Under the pieces are notes generated by a model. That model saw only the letters and a program-made list of their open reading frames with translations, was not told the DNA's origin and did no database searches. From positions 62,001-126,000 of the forward strand of contig JBBCIG010000016.1 in NCBI GenBank assembly GCA_037200685.1: a stretch of 64,000 bases of DNA, read 5' to 3'. Of the stretch, positions 50,693 through 59,741 are shown in pieces; positions within the stretch are counted from its first letter, which is position 1, and each line of letters begins with the position of its first letter. A program made the position numbers and the translations under genes. Origin of the DNA: JAJKIP01 sp037200685 (lineage in GTDB: Bacteria; Bacteroidota; Bacteroidia; Chitinophagales; Chitinophagaceae).

Positions 50693-52860
50693 TTCACTCC
50701 TCCATTCACCACAAACCCCTCTGTATGCGTCCAGATGTCATCGAAAGTGGGGTTGTTGTGCGGATCGTTGGCGACACGTTTGTAATTGCTTTGGCGGGTG
50801 TCGGTGAAATTTTCAAAGTTGATATAGATAGAAAATTTTTCGAAAAGCTTTTCGGCCATGAAGCCGAATTCCCAAAAACTTTTTGTGCGGAATCCATTGT
50901 ATAAATATTGCGGGCTGGTGTAGTATCCTTCTAAACCCAGTTTTAAGAACTCATGTTTTTCATAGATCAGTGCGGAGTTGAATTTATGTTTGGGTAACAG
51001 CGGCAGGAATTGGTTGCCGGGTAAATATTTCGCTTTCGCATCCGTGAAGGTGTAGCCGAGAAATAATTTGAAATCGTGTTTGAAGATGAGCTTTACGTTG
51101 GTTTCAAATCCTTTGCTTTGTACGGACTGGTTCGCATTTACAAAACCGAGCGTTGTGCCATTATCCTGTAATACCAATGGCCGCCTGATCCATGTATAAA
51201 AGAACATGTGGTTAAAAGAGAAATCAAAATCGCTTCCTATTCTTGTTTTGAAATTAAGATCGGCGGTACCGCCATAGCTTCTTTCTGATTTTACATTGTT
51301 TAATTGCGATACGTTTTGGTATTGTATTGTTTCTGTCCGTTCGGTAAAAAGGGTGGGCAGTTTATATCCCATGCCACCGCCGATGCGGGAGCTGAGCTTG
51401 TTGTTGTATTTTATTAATAAAGAAATTCTTGGCAAGACGAAGAATTCATTACGGTTAAATAAGGTATTGCTGTATTTCGCCCGGTCGAAACGCAAACCGC
51501 TTTCGAGTTTTATTTTATCAGAAGCATCCCAGGTGTCTTGTATATAAAGACCTGCTGTGGTGTTGGTATTGTCGCGGTTGGCGGCGCTGGATTGTTTCTC
51601 GTTAAAATTATCGTAGACGATATTCGCCCCGATTACCACTGCATGTTTTTCAAAACTGGTGAGGTAAGTAATGTCGGTAAAGCTATTATAACTGATGCCA
51701 TCGAAATGATAAGCCGGGATATTGATGTGCCGGTCGAAGATGGAGAAGCTTTGTTTGACGGTGAGCTCTTTTGCCGTGGTGATGTTCTTGTGCAGTTCAA
51801 GCGTTGTTATGTTTCGCACCGTATTGTTCTCTTCAAAGTATTGATGCTCATTATCCGCTTTTCCTTTTATCACCTGCACGTCGCCGCCTTTGCGGTTGGC
51901 TTTGGTAAAACTATTACCGACGATGAAGGTTATTTTTTCATTGGGATAAATAAACAACTTCGGATGTAAGGTGAATTCTACCGACTTTGGCACTTCTGTA
52001 AAATCATCTTTATCTACATCGTATTGTTTTTGATTGTTAAACAGGCCGAGTAAGGTGTAACCTGTTTTCTTATTTCTTGCTGATGAAAAATACCCAATGT
52101 TGGTTTGGCCGATATTGGATTGGTTGATTAAAAAACTGTTTTCGCTTTTTATGGTTGGTGTTTTAGAAATAAAATTTATCGTGCCTGCAATAGCGCCACC
52201 TCCATATAATGTAGAAGCGGGGCCTTTGATGATTTCTACCTGTTTGAGATCCAGCGGCGGAATTTCCAATACACTTAAGCCGCTGGCGAAATTGCCGAAG
52301 CTGGCGAATCCATCTTTTAATAGTTGGGTGTAGCGGCCATCCAATCCCTGTATGCGGATGCTGGCATTACCACTAGTAGCGGAAGTTTGTTGTACTTGTA
52401 TGCCGGTGCTTTCGTGCAATAACATGGATACATTGGCGGGGCGCATGTTGCTCTTTTCATCTATTTCTTCCAGCGCAATCACTTCTACTCTTGTTGGTAC
52501 GTTTTGAATCGTGCGGCTTGTCCTTGTAGATTGAACGATGACTTCTTCCTCTTCTTCTTCATCGTGTTCCAATGCTATTTCAAGTGTATCGCCTGCATAA
52601 GGAATAGTAAGCGGTAGTTCCTGCGTTATAAAACCGATGTGCGAAATGGTGACGGTTAATTTTCCGGCAGGTAAATTTTTAAATGTTATGATGCCGGTAC
52701 TGTCTGAAGCTGTTGCATTTTCTATGCCTTTGATGAGGACGATTGCTCCCCATAATGGTTCTTTGGTTTCAGCATTGGTTACTTTTATTTTAACGCTGTT
52801 TTGTCCGTAGGTAATGATGGCACATAGTAATGCTATCATTATAAATGATATTCTCTTCAT
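50680..52860 (-). CDS. TonB-dependent receptor with carboxypeptidase-like N-domain
   Basis: 726 residues. Signal peptide (MKRISFIMIALLCAIITYGQ), a CarboxypepD-reg domain (residues 20-105: VKIKVTNAETKEPLWGAIVLIKGIENATASD), an acidic linker with DEEEEEEVIV, then the plug (RTSRTIQNVPTRVEVIAL...IEIIKGPASTLYGGGAIAGTINFISK) and a barrel ending GFVVNGGVKIKL. Imports an unknown ligand. Downstream of the Cys-rich DUF6660 gene by 49 bp, so probably co-transcribed. Copper, zinc or iron import is possible from context. Confidence 0.88.
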   Translation of the reverse strand: MKRISFIMIALLCAIITYGQNSVKIKVTNAETKEPLWGAIVLIKGIENATASDSTGIITFKNLPAGKLTVTISHIGFITQELPLTIPYAGDTLEIALEHDEEEEEEVIVQSTRTSRTIQNVPTRVEVIALEEIDEKSNMRPANVSMLLHESTGIQVQQTSATSGNASIRIQGLDGRYTQLLKDGFASFGNFASGLSVLEIPPLDLKQVEIIKGPASTLYGGGAIAGTINFISKTPTIKSENSFLINQSNIGQTNIGYFSSARNKKTGYTLLGLFNNQKQYDVDKDDFTEVPKSVEFTLHPKLFIYPNEKITFIVGNSFTKANRKGGDVQVIKGKADNEHQYFEENNTVRNITTLELHKNITTAKELTVKQSFSIFDRHINIPAYHFDGISYNSFTDITYLTSFEKHAVVIGANIVYDNFNEKQSSAANRDNTNTTAGLYIQDTWDASDKIKLESGLRFDRAKYSNTLFNRNEFFVLPRISLLIKYNNKLSSRIGGGMGYKLPTLFTERTETIQYQNVSQLNNVKSERSYGGTADLNFKTRIGSDFDFSFNHMFFYTWIRRPLVLQDNGTTLGFVNANQSVQSKGFETNVKLIFKHDFKLFLGYTFTDAKAKYLPGNQFLPLLPKHKFNSALIYEKHEFLKLGLEGYYTSPQYLYNGFRTKSFWEFGFMAEKLFEKFSIYINFENFTDTRQSNYKRVANDPHNNPTFDDIWTHTEGFVVNGGVKIKL

Positions 52861-52909
52861 TGATTGTTTTTAGATTAATGAAATGTTGAGTAGTCTTACT
52901 GAGGTTTCA

Positions 52910-53221
52910 TTAAGCTATGCGGGGCGGTTGCCAGAAGTCGTAATGCGCATTGGAAACTGAGGGAGATATATAGCGGGGATATACCTGTTTTATACCTGGT
53001 ATAATAACAGTAAAAGAAATAGTATTGCTGTTGATGGTGACAGAGGCGCAGCTTTCACAATTAAAGAAAGGGGAGCAGGTACCGCAGTTGTCTTTATCAC
53101 CGGGTTGATGATCTGTTGTTTGTTCGGTTGTTTTGTCGTCGGGGCAGTTGTCGAAAGCGCAACAAGGAACTGTTAGCAGCATTGCGAAGTAAAGAGATAA
53201 TATAAAACTGATAACCTTCAT
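52910..53221 (-). CDS. DUF6660-like small Cys-rich exported protein
   Basis: 103 residues with a signal-like start (MKVISFILSLYFAMLLTVPCC). Seven cysteines sit in a short stretch (VPCC, NCP, NCGTC, FNCESC), and acidic and His residues (DHQPGDKDN) lie between them. Matches a small Bacteroidota family (DUF6660) often found before TonB receptors. Metal binding is plausible from the cysteines but not shown. ATG 53221. Confidence 0.72.
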   Translation of the reverse strand: MKVISFILSLYFAMLLTVPCCAFDNCPDDKTTEQTTDHQPGDKDNCGTCSPFFNCESCASVTINSNTISFTVIIPGIKQVYPRYISPSVSNAHYDFWQPPRIA

Positions 53222-53513
53222 TGAGAGCAAAATTATTCTTTTATTTTTCTTTTTTTCTTGATAAAAAAAGAAACAAAAAAATCAAGGCAAACACCATCGC
53301 TCTCCCGCATGAGGCGGGACAGGCTGCGGGTTTTGCCGGGCCAGCGCACATGAACAGTATAATAGATTGAAATTTCATTTTGCTATTGAAGTGGAAGGAC
53401 GAAGAGTTTGCTGCGTGATTTGCGGGACAACGGGAGGCGCTGGAACATTTTTTTTGATGTAGTTCTGCTTCTCCTCTCCCACTCGCTACTCGCCATTTAC
53501 CATTAGCCTCATA
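53222..53513. other. Intergenic region between the AraC and DUF6660 genes
   Basis: 292 bp. The long repeat copy at 53283-53443 takes most of it, after a T-rich inverted repeat near 53235-53280. No gene. Confidence 0.7.
53283..53443 (+). repeat. CAAGGCAAACACC long repeat, copy 2
   Basis: Near-identical to 34512-34695 but about 23 bases shorter at the place where that copy has TCCCGATCAAGTCCGGGA (TTTGCTG joined to CGTGATTTGCG here). Confidence 0.88.
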
Positions 53514-54458
53514 TCAACGCAGCAACAATTCACAAGGCTTCAGCCCCGTGTGTTTTTTAAATGCGGTAGAAAAATGCGAGATGGAAGAATAACCAAGCAG
53601 CATGGACACTTCTGTTACGCTTAATCCTTTTTCATATAAAAGGTATTTGGCGTGTTCCATGCGCTGGCTCTGGTAAAAATCAAAGATGGTGGTGCCAAAC
53701 ATTTCTTTAAAGCCTTTTTTCAAATAGCATTCGTTCATCGCTACTTTACGGCTCAGCTCTTTAATAGTAATGGGCTCGCCGATATGCTGGATCAATACTT
53801 CCCTTGCTTTAATAATCTTTTCCCTGTCGGCTTCGTTGGCGAGGAACTTACAATTGATGGTATCTATTTCTTTTTCACCAACCATGCAGTCGAGGCTATG
53901 GAGTAACAGCATCTGTATTTGCGCATTGATGAAAATATTTTCCAGCGAATCGCTGTAATTATTATTGAGAATAGCTTCTAGCACTAGCCTTGACTTACCA
54001 CACAACGAAAGTATTTTGGTAAAGGAAGATTCTTTTTTAAAGCTCAGCACTTCATCACTTACGATGGCATCTTCGGTGTTGCGGGGCTTTACAAATTGCG
54101 ATAACTGGGCGGGGGTAAACCTGAAACTGAGGAGGTCAACGCTATCTTCTTTTTCGGAACAGTCTTTTGATAAGTTCACCCTGCACTTGTTGCATTCCGT
54201 ATTTTTCTGGCGGCAATACACATTACCACTGATGCAGAATTTTAATTCGAGGTAGCTTTCCCTGCTCTTATCTTTTTCGTAGTGGTAGACCAGCATACCG
54301 GTATCTTCCATGCTCCATTGCGGCTGGCGGCGGTGCCTTTTTATTACATACTGCACGGAGCCGGGGGCCTGCTGTTCCTTTTCATACAATACCATCATTT
54401 GCTCCTGCAAAGGGCTGTGTTTATAAGCTAATGTTAATATATCCGGGGCGGTATGCAT
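53514..54458 (-). CDS. AraC-family regulator with cysteine cluster
   Basis: 314 residues. C-terminal AraC double helix-turn-helix (residues 220-312: IKELSRKVAMNECYLKKGFKEMFGT and VTEVSMLLGYSSISHFSTAFKKHTGL). A cysteine cluster, FCISGNVYCRQKNTECNKC and then KDCSEK, lies at about residues 74-100 in the effector domain and could bind a metal (inference). Resembles the PchR-like group that regulates TonB receptors. Located 292 bp upstream of the DUF6660-receptor unit, which it likely controls. Divergent from lpxA. Confidence 0.82.
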   Translation of the reverse strand: MHTAPDILTLAYKHSPLQEQMMVLYEKEQQAPGSVQYVIKRHRRQPQWSMEDTGMLVYHYEKDKSRESYLELKFCISGNVYCRQKNTECNKCRVNLSKDCSEKEDSVDLLSFRFTPAQLSQFVKPRNTEDAIVSDEVLSFKKESSFTKILSLCGKSRLVLEAILNNNYSDSLENIFINAQIQMLLLHSLDCMVGEKEIDTINCKFLANEADREKIIKAREVLIQHIGEPITIKELSRKVAMNECYLKKGFKEMFGTTIFDFYQSQRMEHAKYLLYEKGLSVTEVSMLLGYSSISHFSTAFKKHTGLKPCELLLR

Positions 54459-54561
54459 GGGAGGGCAAATTTACAGATATAACAGTGATTTTGAACAATC
54501 AAACCGGCCGGCTGCCGTTTTTATATGGAATAAAAAAAGTTCCTTATTTCATCCTAACAAT

Positions 54562-54569
54562 TACCTTTG
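54562..54569 (+). promoter_or_regulatory. Putative -7 box of lpxA
   Basis: TACCTTTG fits the Bacteroidota -7 consensus TAnnTTTG. The -33 partner is weak (TTCC in the expected place). It lies 43 bp before the lpxA ATG. Confidence 0.45.
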
Positions 54570-54574
54570 CACGG

Positions 54575-54600
54575 GTCACGTTTTGGAACGTGACTTTTTT
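54575..54600 (+). terminator. Leader hairpin with T6 run upstream of lpxA
   Basis: Perfect stem GTCACGTT (54575-54582) / AACGTGAC (54587-54594), loop TTGG, then TTTTTT at 54595-54600. It has the form of an intrinsic terminator but lies 12 bp in front of the lpxA start codon and directly after the putative -7 box, so it may be an attenuator or a leader element. Confidence 0.5.
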
Positions 54601-54612
54601 GTAACATACTGC

Positions 54613-55419
54613 ATGATCCATCCGCATACTTATATCCATCCGAACGCAAAACTGGCCAATAATGTTAAGGTTGACCCTTTTACCGTCATTCACCAGGACG
54701 TTGAAATCGGGGAAGGCACATGGATAGGTTCTAACGTAACCATCATGGAAGGCGCAAGGATTGGAAAGAATTGTAATATTTTCCCCGGCGCTGTTATCGC
54801 CGCTATTCCACAGGACATGAAATTCCAGGGTGAATATTCACAAGTAGTTATTGGTGATAATACAACCATCCGTGAATTCGTGACGGTTAACCGCGGAACG
54901 ATGGCGAGAGAAAAAACTGTGATCGGGAAAAACTGTTTGATCATGGCCTATTGTCATTTGGCGCATGATTGTATCGTTGGCGATCATTGCATCATGAGCA
55001 ATAATACACAGGTCGCTGGCCATGTTACGGTGGGTGACTGGTCTATTCTTGGCGGCATGTGCGCTATTCACCAGTTTGTACATATCGGCCCGCATTCCAT
55101 GCTTAGTGGTGGTTCATTGGTGGGAAAAGATGTTCCTCCTTATATCAAAGCCGCCCGTACTCCTTTATCATATGCCGGGGTGAATTCGATTGGTATGAAA
55201 AGAAGAGGGTTCACCGTTGAAAAGATCAATCACATTCTCGAGATATACAGGGTTATTTATGGCAAGGGATTAAATATTTCCCAGGCCGTAGAATTCCTGG
55301 AAGAAGAATTCGCCGCCACTGATGAAAGAGATGAAATCGTTCAGTTCATCCGATCATCCCAACGTGGTATCATCAAACGCTTCACTAAAGGAAACGGCGA
55401 TGACGATCTCCCTATCTGA
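54613..55419 (+). CDS. lpxA: UDP-N-acetylglucosamine acyltransferase
   Basis: 268 residues. First enzyme of lipid A synthesis, moving a hydroxyacyl chain from ACP to UDP-GlcNAc. Left-handed beta-helix hexapeptide repeats fill residues 1-190, with the catalytic histidine at His118 (MAYCHLAHDC) and a C-terminal helical domain. ATG 54613 (MIHPHTYIHP) is chosen; the frame to 54457 runs through the promoter region. Overlaps the next gene by 20 bp. Confidence 0.95.
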   Translation: MIHPHTYIHPNAKLANNVKVDPFTVIHQDVEIGEGTWIGSNVTIMEGARIGKNCNIFPGAVIAAIPQDMKFQGEYSQVVIGDNTTIREFVTVNRGTMAREKTVIGKNCLIMAYCHLAHDCIVGDHCIMSNNTQVAGHVTVGDWSILGGMCAIHQFVHIGPHSMLSGGSLVGKDVPPYIKAARTPLSYAGVNSIGMKRRGFTVEKINHILEIYRVIYGKGLNISQAVEFLEEEFAATDERDEIVQFIRSSQRGIIKRFTKGNGDDDLPI

Positions 55420-56017
55420 TGCCGGGAAACGCTTCAACCGCGAATGGATCTTCCGGCGCTTTACTTATCAATTTGAACAAGGACAATCGTATGCTATCAT
55501 CGGGCCGAATGGTTCGGGGAAGAGTACATTGCTGCAGGTGCTGAGCGGGGGGATGATGATTAATGAAGGAACCATCCAATGGGCAATGGGCAATGGGCAA
55601 TTAGCAAATGAGCAAGCATACCAGTACGTTTCTATTTGTGCGCCTTATTTGGAAGTGGTGGAAGAAATGACGCTGAAAGAGTTTTTAGCTTTTCACCAAA
55701 CATTCAAACCATTTGTCGATGGAATGACCATTGAAAAAATTATTACTTTACTTGGTTTGGAAAAAGCGACTGAGAAACAAATACGTTATTATTCTTCGGG
55801 GATGAAGCAAAGAGTGAAGCTGGCGCAATGTATTTTTTCTGATACGCCGATTGTATTATTAGATGAACCTTGTACTAATCTTGATGAAGCCGGTATTCAA
55901 TTGTATAACCAGCTCATCGCCGATTATTGTGCAAAAAGAATGGTGATCGTCAGTTCTAACGATCACCATGAATATTCGTTCTGCAAAGAGAAGATCAATA
56001 TTATGAACTGGAAGTAA
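55400..56017 (+). CDS. ABC transporter ATP-binding protein
   Basis: 205 residues. Walker A GPNGSGKSTLL near residue 35, signature YYSSGMKQRVKLAQC and Walker B IVLLDEPCTNLDEAG. ATP-driven part of an unknown transporter, coupled to lpxA by a 20-bp overlap, which suggests a role with lipid A or envelope export (inference). Between Walker A and the Q-loop, residues near 60-70 (WAMGNGQLANEQ) are encoded by a 7-bp word repeated three times (55577-55597). Confidence 0.82.
   Translation: MTISLSDAGKRFNREWIFRRFTYQFEQGQSYAIIGPNGSGKSTLLQVLSGGMMINEGTIQWAMGNGQLANEQAYQYVSICAPYLEVVEEMTLKEFLAFHQTFKPFVDGMTIEKIITLLGLEKATEKQIRYYSSGMKQRVKLAQCIFSDTPIVLLDEPCTNLDEAGIQLYNQLIADYCAKRMVIVSSNDHHEYSFCKEKINIMNWK
55577..55597. 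repeat. Three copies of CAATGGG inside a coding sequence
   Basis: CAATGGG at 55577-55583, 55584-55590 and 55591-55597, followed by CAATTAGCAAATGAGCAA. 21 bp, so in frame. The intergenic word type is common in this genome. Confidence 0.7.
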
Positions 56018-56018
56018 A

Positions 56019-56822
56019 TTACTTCTTCTCTTCTTCTTTCCTGTAAGTATAAACCCGCTTGATCACTTTCACCGCTTTTCCTTTATCATCCCATTCGGTG
56101 CGTTGTGTCCAGTTGCCCATTTCATCGTGGCTCTCATACGTATATTTCGTAACCTTGGTAGTAGTGGAATCTTTTGTGATATTTGTTCTTGATACTTCTG
56201 TTTGTTCACCCTTGTCATTGTATTTATAAGAATTATCATTTTTCACTTTGCCCACGCTGTCTTTCATGATATATCCTGTCTGCAACGTTTTATCAAATTT
56301 GCTTTCTCCTGTTTGCCTGAATACGCTGTCCTTGTCAAATTGTTTCCATCCTGTCACTTGTCCGTATTCATTCATCGTAACATTTGTATAATAATTAGCC
56401 AGCTTACCAGCAGAATCAAATTCCTGCGCTGTTGTATATACACCTTTATCATCCACCTGTGTTTCCATAGAAGAAGATGGTTTCCCTGCTTTCGTTTCTT
56501 TTAATCCTTTAAAAAGACCATCGTCAAACCTTGAATACGCCACTTCCGTTTTCACAACTCCCTTACTATCTTTTTCCATCCAGCTAACATAGTTTCCATT
56601 TTCATCTATTTTGTTAACGTTGATGCAACAGGAATCCATTTCACCCGGTTTGCCCGCACTGTCCGTTTTGTATGGCGTTTCTTCGTACGATTCAACATTC
56701 CCTTTGATCATCTCCATCGACAGTTCGTTGTACTTAATTTTTGATCCGGTTTCTTTTTCTGCGTCGTTATTACAGGCCATAGCAAACAGGCCGGCAATAA
56801 AAACAGTTGACAATTTTCTCAT
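56019..56822 (-). CDS. Lipoprotein of unknown function with repeated beta motifs
   Basis: 267 residues. The lipobox FAMAC places Cys17 as the lipidated residue. The body has repeated short units of the NENGNYVSWMEKDSKGVV / DDKGVYTTAQEFDSAGKLANYY / NEYGQVTGWKQFDKDSV type, similar to RHS/YD-like or MORN-like beta repeats. Function unknown. ATG 56822. Convergent with the ABC gene by 1 bp. Confidence 0.65.
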   Translation of the reverse strand: MRKLSTVFIAGLFAMACNNDAEKETGSKIKYNELSMEMIKGNVESYEETPYKTDSAGKPGEMDSCCINVNKIDENGNYVSWMEKDSKGVVKTEVAYSRFDDGLFKGLKETKAGKPSSSMETQVDDKGVYTTAQEFDSAGKLANYYTNVTMNEYGQVTGWKQFDKDSVFRQTGESKFDKTLQTGYIMKDSVGKVKNDNSYKYNDKGEQTEVSRTNITKDSTTTKVTKYTYESHDEMGNWTQRTEWDDKGKAVKVIKRVYTYRKEEEKK

Positions 56823-56922
56823 TGTTTTGGTTTTAATATATTTAAATAAAGAGGGTAAGAAATTAATGAAAGTTTCTAAGGAAGGTGGCGCTAATGTACT
56901 GAAAAGAAATTACCTGTAGCTT

Positions 56923-58504
56923 TTAATGCATGGCTTCACCAAGATCAACCTTTTGCTTCTTATTATTTTTTACGATCAGTACAATAGGAATACATATAAG
57001 GAACATGACACCCAAATACAGGAAAACATCCATATAGCTTAATACAGCGCTTTGTTTCGTGACCGACAAATCCAGCAGGTGCAATGCTTGTTGCTTTGCA
57101 GTAAAAACATCTGATCCTGTTGATACGAGCCCCTGTTGCAAACCATTAACTTTATTCTGTACCACAGGATCTGTCACGTCAAGCTTACTTACGAGATCAT
57201 TACGATGCAGCATATTTCTTCTTGACATAAAAGTGATAATCACCGCCACGCCAAATGAACCACCCAACTGCCGCATCATCCCTGTAAAGGCAGCGCCATC
57301 TCCTATCTCTCTTCCTTTCAACGTACTTAATGACATGGTGGTGATCGGTATAAACAACATTGCCATAGCAACACCCCTTAAAATCAGCATCCAGAAAAAA
57401 TCAGGCTTCCCTGTAAACGGTGTCAATATTTTATAACCCCACATGCAGAAAAAGAAAAACAACAGCATTCCTAATGCGACAAGGTATTGTTGCTTTGCGC
57501 CTTTCTGTAACATTTTACCAATGAACGGCATCATAAACGCAGTGGTCAGCGCTGCCGGCACAAACAATAAACCCGCCTGCGTAGCTGTCCATCCCAAAAT
57601 TGTTTGTGTATATAATGGTATGATAAAAGTGGAACCATATAATCCGAAGCCGAGTATAAATGATAATATCGTTCCTACCCGCAGGTTCCCATTCTTTAAT
57701 ACTTTTAACTGAACAATGGGATTACGATATGTCATTTCACGCCAGATAAAAAAGAAGGCGCCAAGAACAGCCATCACTGTGAGTATGATAATCGTGCTGC
57801 TGTTGTACCAATCTTCTTCCTGTCCTTTTTCTAAAATATACTGAAGTGACCCTACAAATATTGCCAATAAGCCAATCCCCGCCCAATCAATATCACTCAT
57901 TGAACTTTTCTCTGCATATTTCGGGCTGCGTACATATTGTAATGTCAATAAAGTAGCAATGATGCCGATAGGTATATTTATATAAAAAATTAATGACCAG
58001 CCTGCATGGTCAGTGATAAAACCACCTAATGGCGGGCCGAGTGTCGGGCCAATGATCACACCCATGCCATAGATCGCCTGCGCCATTCCTCTTTTTTTCC
58101 GGAGGATAACTTTCTGTAATGATCGTTTGCGAGGTAACTAATAAAGCGCCGCCGCCAACACCCTGCAAAAAACGGAAAATGATCAATTCAGTAATCGTAG
58201 TGGCATTACCACACAGGAAAGAACAAATCGTAAAGAGAATAATAGAAGCCGCGAAATAATTTCGTCTGCCGAATTGAGCAGATAACCAACTCGTCATAGG
58301 GATAATGATCACATTACCTATAGCATACGCTGTTATCACCCAACCTATTTCACTCGTCGTGGCGCCAAGATTCCCCTGCATGTCTTTCAATGATACATTC
58401 ACAATCGTTGTATCAATAATCTCCAGCAAAGCGCATACAATCGCCGTGATCGTAATGATCACTCTCCTCGAACCGTATTCTACTAATGAAGCCGCCTGTA
58501 CCAT
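56923..58504 (-). pseudogene. emrB: EmrB-type drug:H+ antiporter (DHA2), interrupted by a frameshift
   Basis: A 14-helix MFS exporter split into two frames: residues 1-150 (58504-58010, ending ESYPPEKK) and the rest (58086-56923, starting AQAIYGMGVIIGPTLGP). The join is in a T7 run at 58092-58098 (A7 on the coding strand). Deleting one base gives a continuous ESYPPEKRGMAQAIYGM. Could be a pseudogene, slippage (phase variation), or a sequencing error. It is the last gene of the tetR-tolC-emrA-emrB unit. Confidence 0.83.
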
Positions 58505-58625
58505 AAGCCCTAAATCCCTAAAGGGACTTTACAACATTCATTAAAACAGATGAGCTCTTTAATAAATGTATCATTATAAATAATTGTTTATTCTACCTAA
58601 GTTCCCCTTTAGGGGGACAGGGGGT

Positions 58626-59717
58626 TTAATCCAAATGCACATCCACCAGCACATTCATCCCCGGTCTTAATTTTCTTACCAATGTATCTGTCGCATCAGT
58701 GAATTCAATCTTCACCGGTAAGCGCTGCACCACTTTTACAAAGTTGCCGCTGGCATTATCGGGAGGCAGCAATGCAAATGTTGCACCTGTAGCAGGTGAA
58801 AATGAAGACAGCTTCGCTTCAAACTTATGTCCTGAATACGCATCCGCTGTTACGATGACACGCTGGCCTTCTTTCATTTTATCCAATTGTGTTTCTTTAA
58901 AGTTGGCGATCACCCATACATTTTCACTGTGCACTACACTGAACAATGGCTGGCCTGCCTGCACAAATTGTCCTGTTTGCACATTTACTTTTGATACCAA
59001 TCCATCCTGCGGGGCGGTGATAACAGTATAAGAAAGGTTCAGCTTAGCTGCATCCACATCTACTTGTCTCTGGTGAATCGTTGCATCCGCTACATTGATC
59101 TGTGAAGCCGTCGCATTGCTTTGCACGGACACAGCATTGGTTTGTTGCTGGGCCTGGTTCTTTTGTTCCTGTAATATCGATAACTGTTTTTCCGCAGTTT
59201 GCTTTGCTGCGGAAGCTTGTTCGAATTGTTGCTGTGTAATCGAATGATCTTTGATGAGATTAGCATAACGGTCATAATCCTGCGAAGCACGCCACAAAGT
59301 TACTTTCGCCGCTTCTATCTGCGCATCAATCGTTCCCACAGAAGCCTGCGAAGTAGCGATGTTTGCTTTCGCCGCGGAAGTGGTTGCCTTTGCACTGTTC
59401 AATGAAGTTTGTGCGATTTGCAATGCCGCTTCGGCCTGCTCTACTTTTATCACATAATCCCTGCTATCTAATATCATTAAGGTATCACCCTTCTTCACTT
59501 TTTGGTTATCCCTCACTTTCACATCTGTGATATAACCGGCGATGCGGGGAATAACGGGACTGATATCACCGCTCACCTGCGCATCATCGGTATCTTCATG
59601 ATGAAGGCTATGATTATATTTTGAAATACCGAACCACGCCCCCCCTATCACCAGTACCGCAAGTATGATGATAAAGACCGGGTTCTTTTTCTTTTTTGGT
59701 GTTGCTGCTGTTTCCAT
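58626..59717 (-). CDS. emrA: HlyD-family membrane fusion protein (EmrA-like)
   Basis: 363 residues. An N-terminal transmembrane helix (PVFIIILAVLVIGGAWFGI), a lipoyl-like domain split by a long coiled-coil hairpin (residues 75-225), then a beta-barrel part ending RPGMNVLVDVHLD. It bridges the inner-membrane exporter and the TolC-like outer pore. Located 120 bp upstream of emrB. Complete. Confidence 0.92.
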   Translation of the reverse strand: METAATPKKKKNPVFIIILAVLVIGGAWFGISKYNHSLHHEDTDDAQVSGDISPVIPRIAGYITDVKVRDNQKVKKGDTLMILDSRDYVIKVEQAEAALQIAQTSLNSAKATTSAAKANIATSQASVGTIDAQIEAAKVTLWRASQDYDRYANLIKDHSITQQQFEQASAAKQTAEKQLSILQEQKNQAQQQTNAVSVQSNATASQINVADATIHQRQVDVDAAKLNLSYTVITAPQDGLVSKVNVQTGQFVQAGQPLFSVVHSENVWVIANFKETQLDKMKEGQRVIVTADAYSGHKFEAKLSSFSPATGATFALLPPDNASGNFVKVVQRLPVKIEFTDATDTLVRKLRPGMNVLVDVHLD

Positions 59718-59741
59718 ATACTTAATTCGATTATTTTGGTT

